Shown: positions 1-9,717, numbered from the stretch's first letter. The stretch is 64,000 nt of DNA from JADKIH01 sp031417555 (GCA_031417555.1 JANOVV010000029.1:12171-76170), one strand, 5' to 3'. Notes: generated from the letters alone by a model not told the origin. Numbers and translations: made by a program.

Positions 1-141
1 CATTACATTTTAGATGTACTTGCAGGAATTGGTTGCGGTTTGTTAGGTGTATTTATTTTTGAAAAGGTGATGTTTAAAAATAATTGGTTCCGCAAATTTA
101 TGAAGAGGTATGAAGAAATTATTACTGTAAAAAAATTCTGA
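1..141 (+). CDS. PAP2-family phosphatase, C-terminal fragment
   Basis: The window opens inside a reading frame that runs for 46 codons to a TGA. The first residues read HYILDVLAG, which fits the third catalytic motif of the type 2 phosphatidic acid phosphatase (PAP2) family: the conserved His and Asp four residues apart, followed by a Gly-rich transmembrane stretch (GIGCGLLGVFIF). A basic tail (FRKFMKRYEE) then ends the protein on what would be the cytoplasmic side. PAP2 proteins are membrane enzymes that dephosphorylate lipid phosphates such as undecaprenyl pyrophosphate or phosphatidic acid. The substrate cannot be told from this fragment. The gene converges on the adenine deaminase gene. 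Confidence 0.6.
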   Translation, partial: HYILDVLAGIGCGLLGVFIFEKVMFKNNWFRKFMKRYEEIITVKKF

Positions 142-226
142 TTTGTGTACAATGGATTTCATTTTTCGTTCAATTCGTGGCGCACTTTTTAATTATTTTG
201 TTTAATAAATGATAGCCTTAAACAGA

Positions 227-1885
227 TCACTCTATTTCATGTATCGGCATAGGTAATATTTCAAATTTATCGCCATCAAACAATCCTTTATCACTTAATT
301 TTAAATGCGGAATAACCAGCAGAGCCATAAAAGATAAAGTCATAAATGGTGCAGATAATTTGGATCCGGCTTTTTTCGCCAGTGCATCTATGGATGTATA
401 TGCTTCGGCAACTAAGAAACCATCATTGGTACTCATCAATCCTCCTACAGGTAATCCAATAACCATTTCTTCTTTTTCAATTACGCAACTTACTCCGCCA
501 CTTTCATGAATAATAAGATTAACTGCACGACAAATGCTTTCATCATCAACACCAACAGCAACAATGTTATGACTATCGTGAGCAACAGACGAAGCAATTG
601 CACCTTTCTTTAAGCCAAAATTCCTGATGAATGCTTTTGCGACAGGAGCATTCGAATATCTGTTAACAACAACTATTTTTAAAATATCTGAAGATGTGTC
701 TGAAACATAAAAACCATTTTCAGATTTTATATTCGCTGATAATTTATTTGTTATTAGTTGACCGTCTAAAGCTTCAATTACCGGCATTTCTTTTTCAAGA
801 CTATGAACAGGAACTTTAAAATCATTCGGATTTTTTACGTTGCATGAAAATTTATTTATAATTGTAGAAGGAACACTTTTTATTAATGTTTTGCCATTTT
901 CGGCTACTACGATTCCATCGATGAATGTTTTCTGTACATTAAAATGGATAAGATCATCAACTGTTATAAAATCCGCAGGGTCTCCTTCCCTAAGCATACC
1001 TGATCTTAAACGATAATGCAAAACCGGATTTATGCAAGCGGCCTGGACAACTTTGAATAGATCAATTCCTTTTTTAATGGCACGGGCACAAAGAGCATTA
1101 ATATGATTAGCAACGAGGCTGTCGGGATGTTTGTCATCGCTGCAAAACATTATCATATCGTTGTTATCGTGCAGGAGATTGATGAGAGCTTCGAAGTTTT
1201 TAGCAGCACTTCCTTCACGGATGAGAATTTTCATTCCGTATTTTAATTTATCAAGAGCTTCATCGGCTGTAAAGCATTCGTGATCGGTGCTTATTCCTGC
1301 TGCGATATATTCTCTTGCTTGTTCACCGCGTAATCCAGGCGCATGTCCATCAACTGGTTTATTTATTTTTTTAGCTGCGGCTATTTTTTTTAATACTTCT
1401 GCATCTTTATATAGTACACCGGGAAAATTCATCATTTCACTGAGGTAATAAATATCGTCCATGGCAAGTAATTCGCTCACCTGAGCAGAATTAAGTTCAG
1501 CGCCTGCCGTTTCGAAAATAGTAGCAGGAACACAACTGGGAGCGCCAAAATGAAATTTGAAAGGAACTTTTTTCCCATTCTCAATCATGAACCGAACGCC
1601 ATCTATCCCGCAGACATTGGCAATTTCATGAGGATCACTTACCGAAGCGACAGTGCCATGTATTACAGCAAGTCTTGCAAACTCGGAAGGAATAAGCATT
1701 GAACTTTCGATGTGAATATGTGAGTCCACAAAACCGGGCATGATAAAACCTTTTACAGATTTATCTTCTTCAATTTCTTTAATCGAAGCAATTTTTCCAT
1801 CAATGATTATTATTTCGGCAAAGTGGATTTTTTTCTTCCAGTAATTAACAAGTTTGCCCTTGATAGAAAAAGTAAAATTATTCAT
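227..1885 (-). CDS. ade: Adenine deaminase
   Basis: This amidohydrolase of 552 residues should convert adenine to hypoxanthine and ammonia in cytosolic purine salvage. The N-terminal strand-rich segment leads to the metal-binding motif DSHIHIESSM (His56, His58) with MLIPSEFA directly after it, a signature of the Ade family that separates it from dihydroorotases and urease alpha. Further family landmarks are SDPHEIANV, DGHAPGLRG, STDHECFT and CSDDKHPD (the catalytic Asp region). The C-terminal half carries SSVAHDSHNIVAVG and GGVSCV. Length is normal for the family. The ATG is the only sensible start and lies just downstream of a hairpin that separates it from the secreted-protein gene upstream on the same strand. 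Confidence 0.93.
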   Translation of the reverse strand: MNNFTFSIKGKLVNYWKKKIHFAEIIIIDGKIASIKEIEEDKSVKGFIMPGFVDSHIHIESSMLIPSEFARLAVIHGTVASVSDPHEIANVCGIDGVRFMIENGKKVPFKFHFGAPSCVPATIFETAGAELNSAQVSELLAMDDIYYLSEMMNFPGVLYKDAEVLKKIAAAKKINKPVDGHAPGLRGEQAREYIAAGISTDHECFTADEALDKLKYGMKILIREGSAAKNFEALINLLHDNNDMIMFCSDDKHPDSLVANHINALCARAIKKGIDLFKVVQAACINPVLHYRLRSGMLREGDPADFITVDDLIHFNVQKTFIDGIVVAENGKTLIKSVPSTIINKFSCNVKNPNDFKVPVHSLEKEMPVIEALDGQLITNKLSANIKSENGFYVSDTSSDILKIVVVNRYSNAPVAKAFIRNFGLKKGAIASSVAHDSHNIVAVGVDDESICRAVNLIIHESGGVSCVIEKEEMVIGLPVGGLMSTNDGFLVAEAYTSIDALAKKAGSKLSAPFMTLSFMALLVIPHLKLSDKGLFDGDKFEILPMPIHEIE

Positions 1886-1909
1886 TCGTATTTTTAAAGT
1901 AAATTGAAA

Positions 1910-1952
1910 ATACGAATGACGATTCTAGTGAGTTATAAATCGTCATTCGTAT
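1910..1952 (-). terminator. 15-bp perfect hairpin between a T9SS gene and ade
   Basis: The arms at 1910-1924 and 1938-1952 are perfectly complementary over 15 bp with a 13-nt loop. On the minus strand the hairpin comes 10 nt after the stop codon of the T9SS gene at 1962-3689 and is followed by a short T-rich stretch, so it most likely ends that transcript. The arm sequence ATACGAATGA recurs on the minus strand right at the ade start codon (about 1883-1892), so one hairpin arm could also pair with the ade initiation region. Confidence 0.6.
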
Positions 1953-1961
1953 ATAAAGTAT

Positions 1962-3689
1962 TTACTGTTTAACAAGACGGCTAAAAGATAATGTATTTGT
2001 TTTAATATTTAATAATTTACAAAAATAAATTCCTGATGACAGATTATGTAAATCGATTATATAATTATTTGTATTAATAATATTATTATATAATTCTCGT
2101 CCTTGTATATCTATGATTGATAATTGGTAAGGCGATTTGTTATTATTTAAGTTCGTTAAAGTTATTGATTCATTAAATGGATTTGGATAAAAGAGTACTT
2201 CATCAGGTCCAATGAGATTATCGATTCCAACCGGCTTTAAAGACACCATAGTATTAAAAGTTTGGTTCGTTTTTACCGGAGAATTTTGATCAAAGAATAT
2301 GTATGCCCGATTTTTTATTAAAGTCATTTCAGGTAAAGAATCAAGTGTTCGAATAGTATAAGACACGTAACCGTTACTCGCTGGTTCGTCAACAAAACTA
2401 TCAGGTAACATAATATTGTTAAAGCTGAAATTTATGACTCTATTAGATCCGATTTCAATATTTAACGGATGACTGCTTGAAATAATTTCTAAAGTAGATA
2501 GGTCAAGTTTGGTATCAATGGTATCAATTATATGAACATCATATGCTGTATCATTACCGGTATTTTGGAAACGTATTGTATAAAATAGAGGGTTACCAAA
2601 AAGTGTATAATGTTGAGCCTGTTCACCCGGAGGGTTAACATTTTTATCATTCGGGTCAAAAGAACATGATACAGTTTGAATTAATTTATTGGCAGTGGTA
2701 GCAACAAAATTTCCTGCTAAATCATATGTATTTACTATTTCATTAAAAGATATTGAACTTCCTTGACCGGGAATACTAAGATTTAAATGAATATGTCGAA
2801 TACCATAATCAAAGTTTAATGCTGAAAAATAAACGGTATCCCCGACTATTGAATCAGGAGGAACATCTGAGCTTATAAATTGTGTATTCGTTGAATGGAT
2901 AAATTTAATTACGAGATTTACAGGCCTTATTGATGTACTTTCATATTCCAAATTATATATCTGAATTGTATTACATCTCGGACGACCATTTAAATTGACA
3001 CTACTATTATAATTGAAAACAGTAGGATAAATTGCAAAGTCAATACTGTCAATATTTGAAGTGCTGACATTTACATTTATAGTATCGCTATTAACTGAAT
3101 AAAATGTGGTTTCATTTAATACAATTATTGTATGATTTCCTGTATCAGTTAAAAATAAATACCTGCCAGAATCATCGGTCAACGTAATTTTGTTGTCAGG
3201 TAGTAATAATACTTTTCGATTTAATAAATGTACATCGCCATTATTGAATATGCTATCTTGATTACTATCATAGAAAACGGAGCCGGAAATAGTTTTACGG
3301 CCAATATTAAAGTATTGCGACTGACCACAATTCCAAGGAAAGCCTGAACAACTACCAAAAGGGGTATAATTATAAAGTTTTAAGTTTAAATCATATAATC
3401 CTTTCGGAGCATTAGATGGAATATTCCATAAAACACTTGTGCCGCTATTTTGAATGTTCAATGAAGTTGCATGAATTGTTGTTGCTGTGGACGATTGATA
3501 TAAATATACATCGGATGGGTTGCATGGCGCTGAACCATAACCATTAAAAAATTGAGTACCTGAGATTGTAGTTGTGAGAGTCTGGCCAATCAAAGCATGG
3601 TTTGGGGAAAGTTGTCGACTACAATTCTGACCTAAAATTTGGAAAAAATTGAGAGCGCAGAAAGTTAAAAGCAGTAAATATTTTTTCAT
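1962..3689 (-). CDS. Secreted T9SS type A sorting-domain protein with SdrD-B-like and DUF11-like domains
   Basis: A 575-residue protein with a cleavable signal peptide (MKKYLLLLTFCALNFFQILGQ). Residues about 130-200 (SGSVFYDSNQDSIFNNGD ... DDSGRYLF) look like an SdrD-B/carboxypeptidase-regulatory beta-sandwich. Residues about 345-480 (DPNDKNVNPPG ... FYTIRFQNTGNDTAYDVHIIDTID) are a DUF11-like conserved repeat common in Bacteroidota surface proteins. The end (FYPNPFNESITL ... LSSGIYFCKLL ... RLVKQ) is a standard T9SS type A sorting domain, so the protein should cross the outer membrane by T9SS and be anchored or released. No enzymatic motif is visible. An adhesive or structural role is inference. 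Confidence 0.85.
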   Translation of the reverse strand: MKKYLLLLTFCALNFFQILGQNCSRQLSPNHALIGQTLTTTISGTQFFNGYGSAPCNPSDVYLYQSSTATTIHATSLNIQNSGTSVLWNIPSNAPKGLYDLNLKLYNYTPFGSCSGFPWNCGQSQYFNIGRKTISGSVFYDSNQDSIFNNGDVHLLNRKVLLLPDNKITLTDDSGRYLFLTDTGNHTIIVLNETTFYSVNSDTINVNVSTSNIDSIDFAIYPTVFNYNSSVNLNGRPRCNTIQIYNLEYESTSIRPVNLVIKFIHSTNTQFISSDVPPDSIVGDTVYFSALNFDYGIRHIHLNLSIPGQGSSISFNEIVNTYDLAGNFVATTANKLIQTVSCSFDPNDKNVNPPGEQAQHYTLFGNPLFYTIRFQNTGNDTAYDVHIIDTIDTKLDLSTLEIISSSHPLNIEIGSNRVINFSFNNIMLPDSFVDEPASNGYVSYTIRTLDSLPEMTLIKNRAYIFFDQNSPVKTNQTFNTMVSLKPVGIDNLIGPDEVLFYPNPFNESITLTNLNNNKSPYQLSIIDIQGRELYNNIINTNNYIIDLHNLSSGIYFCKLLNIKTNTLSFSRLVKQ

Positions 3690-3735
3690 ATTTTATGGAT
3701 TAAAAATTATATAGGCAGTTAAATTAGTTTATTTT

Positions 3736-5793
3736 TTAATTGGTTTTTGAATAATTAAGCAAATATTTGGCGAACGGTTGATTTTCTTCTTTGGATAGGT
3801 CATAAATATGTCTCAATGATGTTTTATCCGATACAAGTTGTTTCATTTTATTGCTAAGCAAAGAATCTTTTTCTGATTTAATTATTTCAATTGACTTGGC
3901 ATATAATATAGTCTCTAAAAATTCTTTATAATTAGTAACATCATTCTGAATTGATTTTGAGTAAATTTTGTCGATAAAATAAAATGCAGAATCTGTATTA
4001 TTACTATTAAAATAGGTTGCACTAATATTCAGATTGGCTTCGGGAAAAAGTGGTGAAATACTAAGAGCTTTCCTGTAATAATAGATTGCTTCTCTTTTTT
4101 GATTATTCCTTTCATAAGAAGTAGCAATATCATTTAATAATCTTAAATGATTGGGATTAATTTTTATCGCTTTTTCATATTCAAAAATTGCATCCTTAAG
4201 CAGGCCACTATCAAAATAGGCCATCCCTTTGTACCAACTCAATGGAGTAGAAGTTAGATCCATTGGATAAAACCAGGAGTATGCTTTATCGGCTTCTCTG
4301 ATCATTCTGGAAAAATCCTGGCGAAGCTGAAAGATTTGAACTTTTTTTGTATGCTCTTCTCCTTTTATTCTATAGTAGGAAGTAATCACACCCAAAATCG
4401 AGACAATAAACATAACAATAGCTATGGGTTTTAAAGGAAGTGTTTTATTTTTTATGGAATTGTTCTGCGATAATATTAGTGCAAAAAGTATCATTAGTAT
4501 TATCATCGAATAAAAACGTGATCGGGGATAAGCAAACAATGAAAGCATCATAAAACTTAACACACCTATCAATAATAATATTTTCGGGAGTTTGGAATTA
4601 GAATCGGTTTTATTAAGGAATTTAAATCCTTCACGAATTATCAAAAAGAAAAGTAAAAGATAAAGTATGATTCCAACCGGGCCTTGTTCGGTCCAAATGA
4701 GAAGATAGTCGTTGTGAGGGTGTTCGTAATTGACATAACCGTTATTTGTTAATTGAGTGCCTCCGATACCATAAATTGGATTATATATTTTCCAATTATT
4801 TAAACCAACTCCCATAATAGGATAATCAGAAATCATATTAATACTGTTTCTCCACATAATGAGTCGTTCAAAAACACTGTTATTATTTTCCTCACGTGTG
4901 GTAGTAAGCAAAGTTGGATTAGATATGTACTCGGTGACCGTTTTATATTTAATAAATAATTTTTTGGAAGCTGATGTATGAGAAAAAAAATAAAACCCGG
5001 TTGTTAATAATAATGTAAAAAAAATTAAAATGATATAACGGTATTTGTTGAATAAGTAAAGATTGAGTAGTTTTAAATTGAATTTTTTCGAAAGAAAAAT
5101 AAAAAAAACAAGCGAGAAAATAATTGCAAGTCCTGCAGCTAAAGATTGCAATAATAATAATGTGCACAAATTTAAGCTTAATGCTATAATAAACAGGGCT
5201 TTCCATAAATAATTATTTTGATAGACACCTATTATTAAAAGAGGTAAAAATAGAACCAGTACTTCGGCGAAAAAGTTTTTATTTGCTAAACTTGAAGTAA
5301 TACTATATGAAATAGAAGGGGATAATTGAGAATTATAATTTATCATTAATTTATATAGCTGAACAACCCCTATAAAAACAAAAATTAAAACGGCAAATGC
5401 AGAAGCACGTGTAATAATTGTTATTGATTGATGTGATCTTTGAAATAAAATAAATGAAATGAGAAAAACACTATATAGTATAAGAATTCGAGATAATTCA
5501 AAAAAGGCGTCGCCTTTGTTCTGGGAAAAAGTAATTGTAATTAGCATCCATATTAAAATAGCGGCTATTACGAAAAAATTTTTACGATTGGCATCACTTA
5601 TTTCTAATAAATTATTTTTTGTAAAGAATAAGTATGTGGAATAAAACAATACAAAAAAACTTGTTATAAAAAGTTTAGGAGCGAGGTCTTGATCGATTGT
5701 GAACCCGGTTTTTATAAAAGGGAGTAAAATAAAGATGAAAAAAGAAAATAATAATAGGTTTATGAGGCCTAAATAATTTTGCAATTTTGACAT
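3736..5793 (-). CDS. O-antigen ligase-like (Wzy_C/WaaL) membrane protein with C-terminal TPRs
   Basis: A 685-residue inner-membrane protein with about a dozen hydrophobic segments in residues 10-470, then a soluble tail. The large periplasmic loop contains the Wzy_C signature: IMGVGLNNWKIYNP near 325-340 and EHPHNDYLLIWTEQGPVG at 357-374. The HPHND block is typical of O-antigen ligases and polymerases that handle undecaprenyl-linked glycans. Residues about 520-600 form at least two tetratricopeptide repeats (GLLKDAIFEYEKAIKINP, REAIYYYRKALSISPLFPEA), a fusion common in Bacteroidota members of this family. It is divergent from a Wzz-like chain-length protein, which supports a role in surface polysaccharide or glycan transfer. 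Ligase versus polymerase cannot be decided from sequence. Confidence 0.82.
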   Translation of the reverse strand: MSKLQNYLGLINLLLFSFFIFILLPFIKTGFTIDQDLAPKLFITSFFVLFYSTYLFFTKNNLLEISDANRKNFFVIAAILIWMLITITFSQNKGDAFFELSRILILYSVFLISFILFQRSHQSITIITRASAFAVLIFVFIGVVQLYKLMINYNSQLSPSISYSITSSLANKNFFAEVLVLFLPLLIIGVYQNNYLWKALFIIALSLNLCTLLLLQSLAAGLAIIFSLVFFIFLSKKFNLKLLNLYLFNKYRYIILIFFTLLLTTGFYFFSHTSASKKLFIKYKTVTEYISNPTLLTTTREENNNSVFERLIMWRNSINMISDYPIMGVGLNNWKIYNPIYGIGGTQLTNNGYVNYEHPHNDYLLIWTEQGPVGIILYLLLFFLIIREGFKFLNKTDSNSKLPKILLLIGVLSFMMLSLFAYPRSRFYSMIILMILFALILSQNNSIKNKTLPLKPIAIVMFIVSILGVITSYYRIKGEEHTKKVQIFQLRQDFSRMIREADKAYSWFYPMDLTSTPLSWYKGMAYFDSGLLKDAIFEYEKAIKINPNHLRLLNDIATSYERNNQKREAIYYYRKALSISPLFPEANLNISATYFNSNNTDSAFYFIDKIYSKSIQNDVTNYKEFLETILYAKSIEIIKSEKDSLLSNKMKQLVSDKTSLRHIYDLSKEENQPFAKYLLNYSKTN

Positions 5794-5880
5794 AAGATTA
5801 ATTTGCAGATGCAGTTTACGTAAATAAATTTTAATTTATACTAAAAATCATTATCATTACAAGATAATATAATTAAATAT

Positions 5881-6837
5881 ATGGACCAACCTGCTTCCGC
5901 TTTGAGTTTATCACAGTCTTTCATTGAAACAAAAGAATTAATCGGGCATTTGAGAAAAAGAAAATGGAGATATCTATTAATTATCTTACTAACCGGGTTT
6001 TTATCATTTTATTATTTAAAATTTCGACTCCTTGAGTATTCAGCAACAACATCATTTTTTGTTAATGACTTAAGTGTTGTTAGTAATTCGCCCCTCGAAA
6101 GTTTGCCATACGGAGATAATTTAAACAGAATTTTTCAAATGGTAAACTCAACGAGAATTCAAATGCATCTAATCAATAAGTTTAATCTGTATAATCATTA
6201 TGGTATAGACACTACAAAGGAATTTTATTTACAGAATGCAATTGGAACAATTAGATCTAAGATAGAAGTTAAAAAAAATCCTTATAATGCTATTACTGTT
6301 ACTGTTAAAGACAAAGATCGGTTTCTATCAGCAGACATGGCAAACGAATTGGTTGCATTTATAGATACATTAAACCAAGAATTTTTTATTAAAAAGATTC
6401 AAAATGCAATTAAGCTTTCTCAAGCATATTTAGTTCATCTGGAACAAGACAACAAAATAAAAAGTGTTGAAATAGAAAGTTTAATTAATGACATAAATAC
6501 AATTATAAAAAGTGAACGAATTAATAGTGTTAATCAATATTATTTGCTTTCTCATCAACAAAAACTAAGCGAACTTGTTAATGTTTTTAAAACTACTACA
6601 AGCGATATTCTTAATACAAATAAATTGTACAACTTATCTTTACAAACAATTAATTTCAATAACTATCCTACAGTTTCAATTATACAAACTGCAATGCCGG
6701 CAGCAAATTCAGGAGCATTAAAAACATTGCTTTTTAGCTCTTTATTAATGCTGGTTGTTTTTTTATTTCTTGTACTTCAAGCATATTATTTATTACACTA
6801 CAAAGAATATCTAAAATTATTATTTATGCGAAATTAA
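5881..6837 (+). CDS. Wzz/GumC-like polysaccharide chain-length determinant protein
   Basis: A 318-residue protein with the PCP (polysaccharide co-polymerase) layout: a short cytoplasmic N-terminus, a transmembrane helix near residues 30-50 (WRYLLIILLTGFLSFYYL), a periplasmic region of about 220 residues rich in helix and coiled-coil potential (residues about 150-240), and a second membrane helix near 282-305 (LLFSSLLMLVVFLFLVLQAYYLL). The pre-helix motif TAMPAANSGALK resembles the Pro-rich segment before TM2 in Wzz proteins. No kinase domain is fused. It is transcribed away from the O-antigen ligase-like gene 87 bp away, so the two probably act in the same glycan pathway. The following ispD starts 17 nt downstream and may be cotranscribed. 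Confidence 0.7.
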   Translation: MDQPASALSLSQSFIETKELIGHLRKRKWRYLLIILLTGFLSFYYLKFRLLEYSATTSFFVNDLSVVSNSPLESLPYGDNLNRIFQMVNSTRIQMHLINKFNLYNHYGIDTTKEFYLQNAIGTIRSKIEVKKNPYNAITVTVKDKDRFLSADMANELVAFIDTLNQEFFIKKIQNAIKLSQAYLVHLEQDNKIKSVEIESLINDINTIIKSERINSVNQYYLLSHQQKLSELVNVFKTTTSDILNTNKLYNLSLQTINFNNYPTVSIIQTAMPAANSGALKTLLFSSLLMLVVFLFLVLQAYYLLHYKEYLKLLFMRN

Positions 6838-6854
6838 TTTATGTATTGCGAACT

Positions 6855-7529
6855 ATGAAGAAGTCGGTTATCATTGTAGCAGCCGGTACAGGATCAAGAA
6901 TGAATGCAAGTATTCCAAAACAATTCATTGAATTGGATGGTAAACCAATACTAATGCATACTATTCTTCGTTTTTATGAATATGATCCGGGAATTACAAT
7001 TATTCTCGTGCTTTCTGAAAATGAAATTGAATCCTGGAATAGCCTTGTTAATAAACATTCGTTTTCAATTAAGCACACAATAGTAAAAGGAGGCGAAAAA
7101 AGATTTCATTCCGTAAAAAATGGATTGGGGGCAATTACAGAGAAGTGTATAATTGCTATACATGACGGTGTTCGTCCATTTTGTAGTATGGCATTGATAA
7201 AAAGATGTTTCGAAGAAGCAGAAAAAAAATCAAATGCCATTCCTTCCATCTCAATCTTTGAAACAATCCGTAAAGTAGAAGGCGAAAAAAATTTCAGCGT
7301 CACCCGTGATAATTTTAGAATCATTCAAACACCACAGTGTTTTGATTCTGTTTTATTGATAAAAGCTTATCAAAATAGCGGTGCTGAAAATTTTACTGAC
7401 GATGCAACTGTCTTCGAAAGCGATGGGAATAGAATAAATCTTGTTGATGGAGAAAAAAATAATATTAAAATTACGGTTCAGGAAGATCTTATTATTGCAT
7501 CAGCATTTAATAAGAAATTATTTAATTAA
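6855..7529 (+). CDS. ispD: 2-C-methyl-D-erythritol 4-phosphate cytidylyltransferase
   Basis: IspD joins CTP and MEP to give CDP-ME in the non-mevalonate isoprenoid pathway. The protein opens with the nucleotide-binding loop VIIVAAGTGSRMNASIPKQF, and shows HDGVRPF, TPQCF and the family motif FTDDATVFE near the C-terminus. I take the ATG at 6855, giving 224 residues, because it places MKKSVIIVAAG directly at the N-terminus as in the family; a TTG nine bases upstream would add only MRT. Length is normal. The neighbouring polysaccharide genes fit functionally, since IspD feeds undecaprenyl phosphate synthesis, but this link is inference. Confidence 0.93.
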   Translation: MKKSVIIVAAGTGSRMNASIPKQFIELDGKPILMHTILRFYEYDPGITIILVLSENEIESWNSLVNKHSFSIKHTIVKGGEKRFHSVKNGLGAITEKCIIAIHDGVRPFCSMALIKRCFEEAEKKSNAIPSISIFETIRKVEGEKNFSVTRDNFRIIQTPQCFDSVLLIKAYQNSGAENFTDDATVFESDGNRINLVDGEKNNIKITVQEDLIIASAFNKKLFN

Positions 7530-7578
7530 TCTTTTACCTAGAGCTGTCGAAATCAATCTTTAATTTTCAATTGTACTT

Positions 7579-8142
7579 TTACCATTTATCTTTATCCTTA
7601 ACAGGTTTTTCATGCATGGCTGCATTCTTAAGTGAAGTGATCATATCTACAGTATATTTATCAAGTTGCTGTAAATAATCATTGTAAATAGGAAGATATG
7701 AAGTGGCTTTGGTTTCTAACCATCTTTCACATGGATAATACGATAGTTGTTTCCAGTTAAAAGAAGTTATCTCAAATTTAAACCGGCCATCCCGAGCGGA
7801 TACCGTAATTGTATACTGAACAATTCCGCCTTCCGTCTTACTGCCATCCTTAGCAAGATAATTTGTAAGTCTGAATCTTGGTTTGCCGACAATCGTATAT
7901 TTGATCGAATCATTTTCACGAATAACTTCTGTCGGATTTTTATAAAAAGAATAAAACCAGTCGTTAATTCTTTTATAGATATCGCCGGCAGCAATGCCGC
8001 TAACTTCAACAACCTTTTCATACGAGATAAGATTGGTTATTGTGTCAACAGGAACGGCATAAGGTGTAGTAAGAGGTTCTTTTTGTGCTTTGGAATAAAA
8101 GCAACTTCCTAAAAGCAATAATCCAAGAATTATTTTTTTCAT
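7579..8142 (-). CDS. Secreted DUF4468-like protein
   Basis: A 187-residue exported protein with the signal peptide MKKIILGLLLLGSCFYSKAQ. After cleavage it has one compact domain of about 150 residues (VPVDTITNLISYEKVVEVSGIAAGDIYKRINDW ... YTITVSARDGRFKFEITSF) that matches the pattern of DUF4468, a TBP-like-fold domain found in periplasmic Bacteroidota proteins. A conserved Cys in YPCERW is visible. The ATG at 8142 is chosen over an in-frame TTG three codons upstream because it begins the signal peptide exactly. It converges with ispD and lies 57 nt downstream of the carboxypeptidase gene on the same strand. Function is not known. Confidence 0.72.
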   Translation of the reverse strand: MKKIILGLLLLGSCFYSKAQKEPLTTPYAVPVDTITNLISYEKVVEVSGIAAGDIYKRINDWFYSFYKNPTEVIRENDSIKYTIVGKPRFRLTNYLAKDGSKTEGGIVQYTITVSARDGRFKFEITSFNWKQLSYYPCERWLETKATSYLPIYNDYLQQLDKYTVDMITSLKNAAMHEKPVKDKDKW

Positions 8143-8199
8143 TATATGCAATATTAGTTTCCTGTAAATTTAAGGTAAAAAGTCTTTCGACTGACAGGA

Positions 8200-9717
8200 T
8201 TAACTTTGCACTTTAACCTTAATTTTAGTCCCTGGCTTTAGAAAACGGGAATCGGTAATTTTATTAAGATCTTTTATTTGTTCAACAGTAGCGCCTTTAT
8301 AACGAGTAGCAATGTTGAATAACGTATCTCCGGGCATTACAGTGTGATAAAGGTATTTTGATTGCGTGTTGGCAACGGCTTTTTCAATTGTTGGCTTTGT
8401 AAGTTCTGTTTTTTCAGCAACGTTTTCAAGTTCTGTTTTTTCTTCTTCCGTTATCAAAGGTTTATCATCGTCTGCTTCATTTCCATTGACCGGATTTTTT
8501 ATATAAATACTCTTTGGTTGCTTAACATAAACCAATAATTTTTGTCCGCTTCTTAATTGATTATTACGAATACTTTTTTTATTCCAGCTTTTTAATTGTG
8601 AAGTATTGCATTTGTATTTAACGGCTATAGTGGAAAGATTTTCTCCTCTCTTTACCAAATGAACTTTTTTTACTTGTTGGAAGACGGTAATATAATTTCC
8701 TTTTTCACCAGGTTTTACCTGTGCGAAATTATCTACAGGAACAAGAGGGGAAGGACAAGTCGGGCCAAGTCGGTCGAGGCCAATACCTGTATAGTAATCA
8801 TTAAACATGTCACGTACTATTTCATTTCTGATTTGTGATCCGCGACATCCGAGTACGATACTTACTAGTCTATGTTCACATTTTGCAGTTGTTGCAACCA
8901 GGCAAAACCCTGCTCTTCTGGTGTAGCCGGTTTTTAAACCATCTACTTCACCTGAATAATCAATGGTTAAACGATTGTGATTACTTATAACATTACTCGA
9001 TTTTCCATTTTCAATAGCGGCATAACCCATTGAAGCGATTTCGATCACTTCATTGTATTTTAGCATTTCCAAAGTCAGTAATAATAGATCTGAAGGGCTG
9101 GAAGAATTGTCAAACATCGTGTGTGGAGCAGGTAAACCGGTTGGATTACCATAAAATGTATTCATCATACTTAACTCCTTGGCACGGGTATTCATCCTGT
9201 CGATTGTGGATTGAAGATTCCCATTACCAATGAATCGTGCCATTTGTTCCGCACATTCATTGTTAGAGGCAATCATTGATGCTTTGAAAACATCTTTCAA
9301 GGAATAACAAACCTGGCTATAAACTTTTTTTCGATTCTTGCGTCGACCGACAATTGATTCACGTGTCCAATTTACTTTATCGTTCCAATTAAATTTTTCG
9401 TTTCGCACATCTTCAACCGTAAGCAATGCGACCATCATTTTTGTTAAAGAAGCAATTGGATATACACCGCTGATATTTTTTTGCCAAACTATTTTCCTGT
9501 TGACGACATCATAAAGCAAACCTGCGCGGATTTCGTTTTCATTTACCGGAATTGTTGGTTGTGGATTATATAAAAACGTAGTATTAAGATTTGAAAAGTA
9601 TAAGTTTGAAGAGCTATCATTGACCAAAGAAGAACCCTCCGGAGTTTCTGCTCTAAGAACAGAAATACCGGTTGCAATCAATCCAAAAAAGAATGCGACA
9701 AAAGAATTAATCTTCAT
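8200..9717 (-). CDS. D-alanyl-D-alanine carboxypeptidase (S11) with two LysM domains
   Basis: This penicillin-binding protein of 505 residues should trim the terminal D-Ala from peptidoglycan stem peptides in the periplasm. The three active-site motifs of peptidase S11 are present: SLTK (Ser90-Lys93), SNN (151-153) and KTG (262-264). A signal peptide covers about residues 1-23. After the catalytic domain come two LysM peptidoglycan-binding domains: about 354-400 (VKRGENLSTIAVKYKCNTSQ) and about 457-503 (VMPGDTLFNIATRYKGATVEQ), joined by an acidic, Thr/Glu-rich linker. PBP5-like enzymes of Proteobacteria usually end in an amphipathic helix instead. The LysM pair is a Bacteroidota-type arrangement and probably tethers the enzyme to the wall. 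Confidence 0.9.
   Translation of the reverse strand: MKINSFVAFFFGLIATGISVLRAETPEGSSLVNDSSSNLYFSNLNTTFLYNPQPTIPVNENEIRAGLLYDVVNRKIVWQKNISGVYPIASLTKMMVALLTVEDVRNEKFNWNDKVNWTRESIVGRRKNRKKVYSQVCYSLKDVFKASMIASNNECAEQMARFIGNGNLQSTIDRMNTRAKELSMMNTFYGNPTGLPAPHTMFDNSSSPSDLLLLTLEMLKYNEVIEIASMGYAAIENGKSSNVISNHNRLTIDYSGEVDGLKTGYTRRAGFCLVATTAKCEHRLVSIVLGCRGSQIRNEIVRDMFNDYYTGIGLDRLGPTCPSPLVPVDNFAQVKPGEKGNYITVFQQVKKVHLVKRGENLSTIAVKYKCNTSQLKSWNKKSIRNNQLRSGQKLLVYVKQPKSIYIKNPVNGNEADDDKPLITEEEKTELENVAEKTELTKPTIEKAVANTQSKYLYHTVMPGDTLFNIATRYKGATVEQIKDLNKITDSRFLKPGTKIKVKVQS

Noticed and set aside
7747..8112. A 121-codon plus-strand frame opposite the DUF4468 gene
   Set aside because: It lies wholly antisense to a gene with signal peptide and family match, and its translation shows no protein-like pattern.
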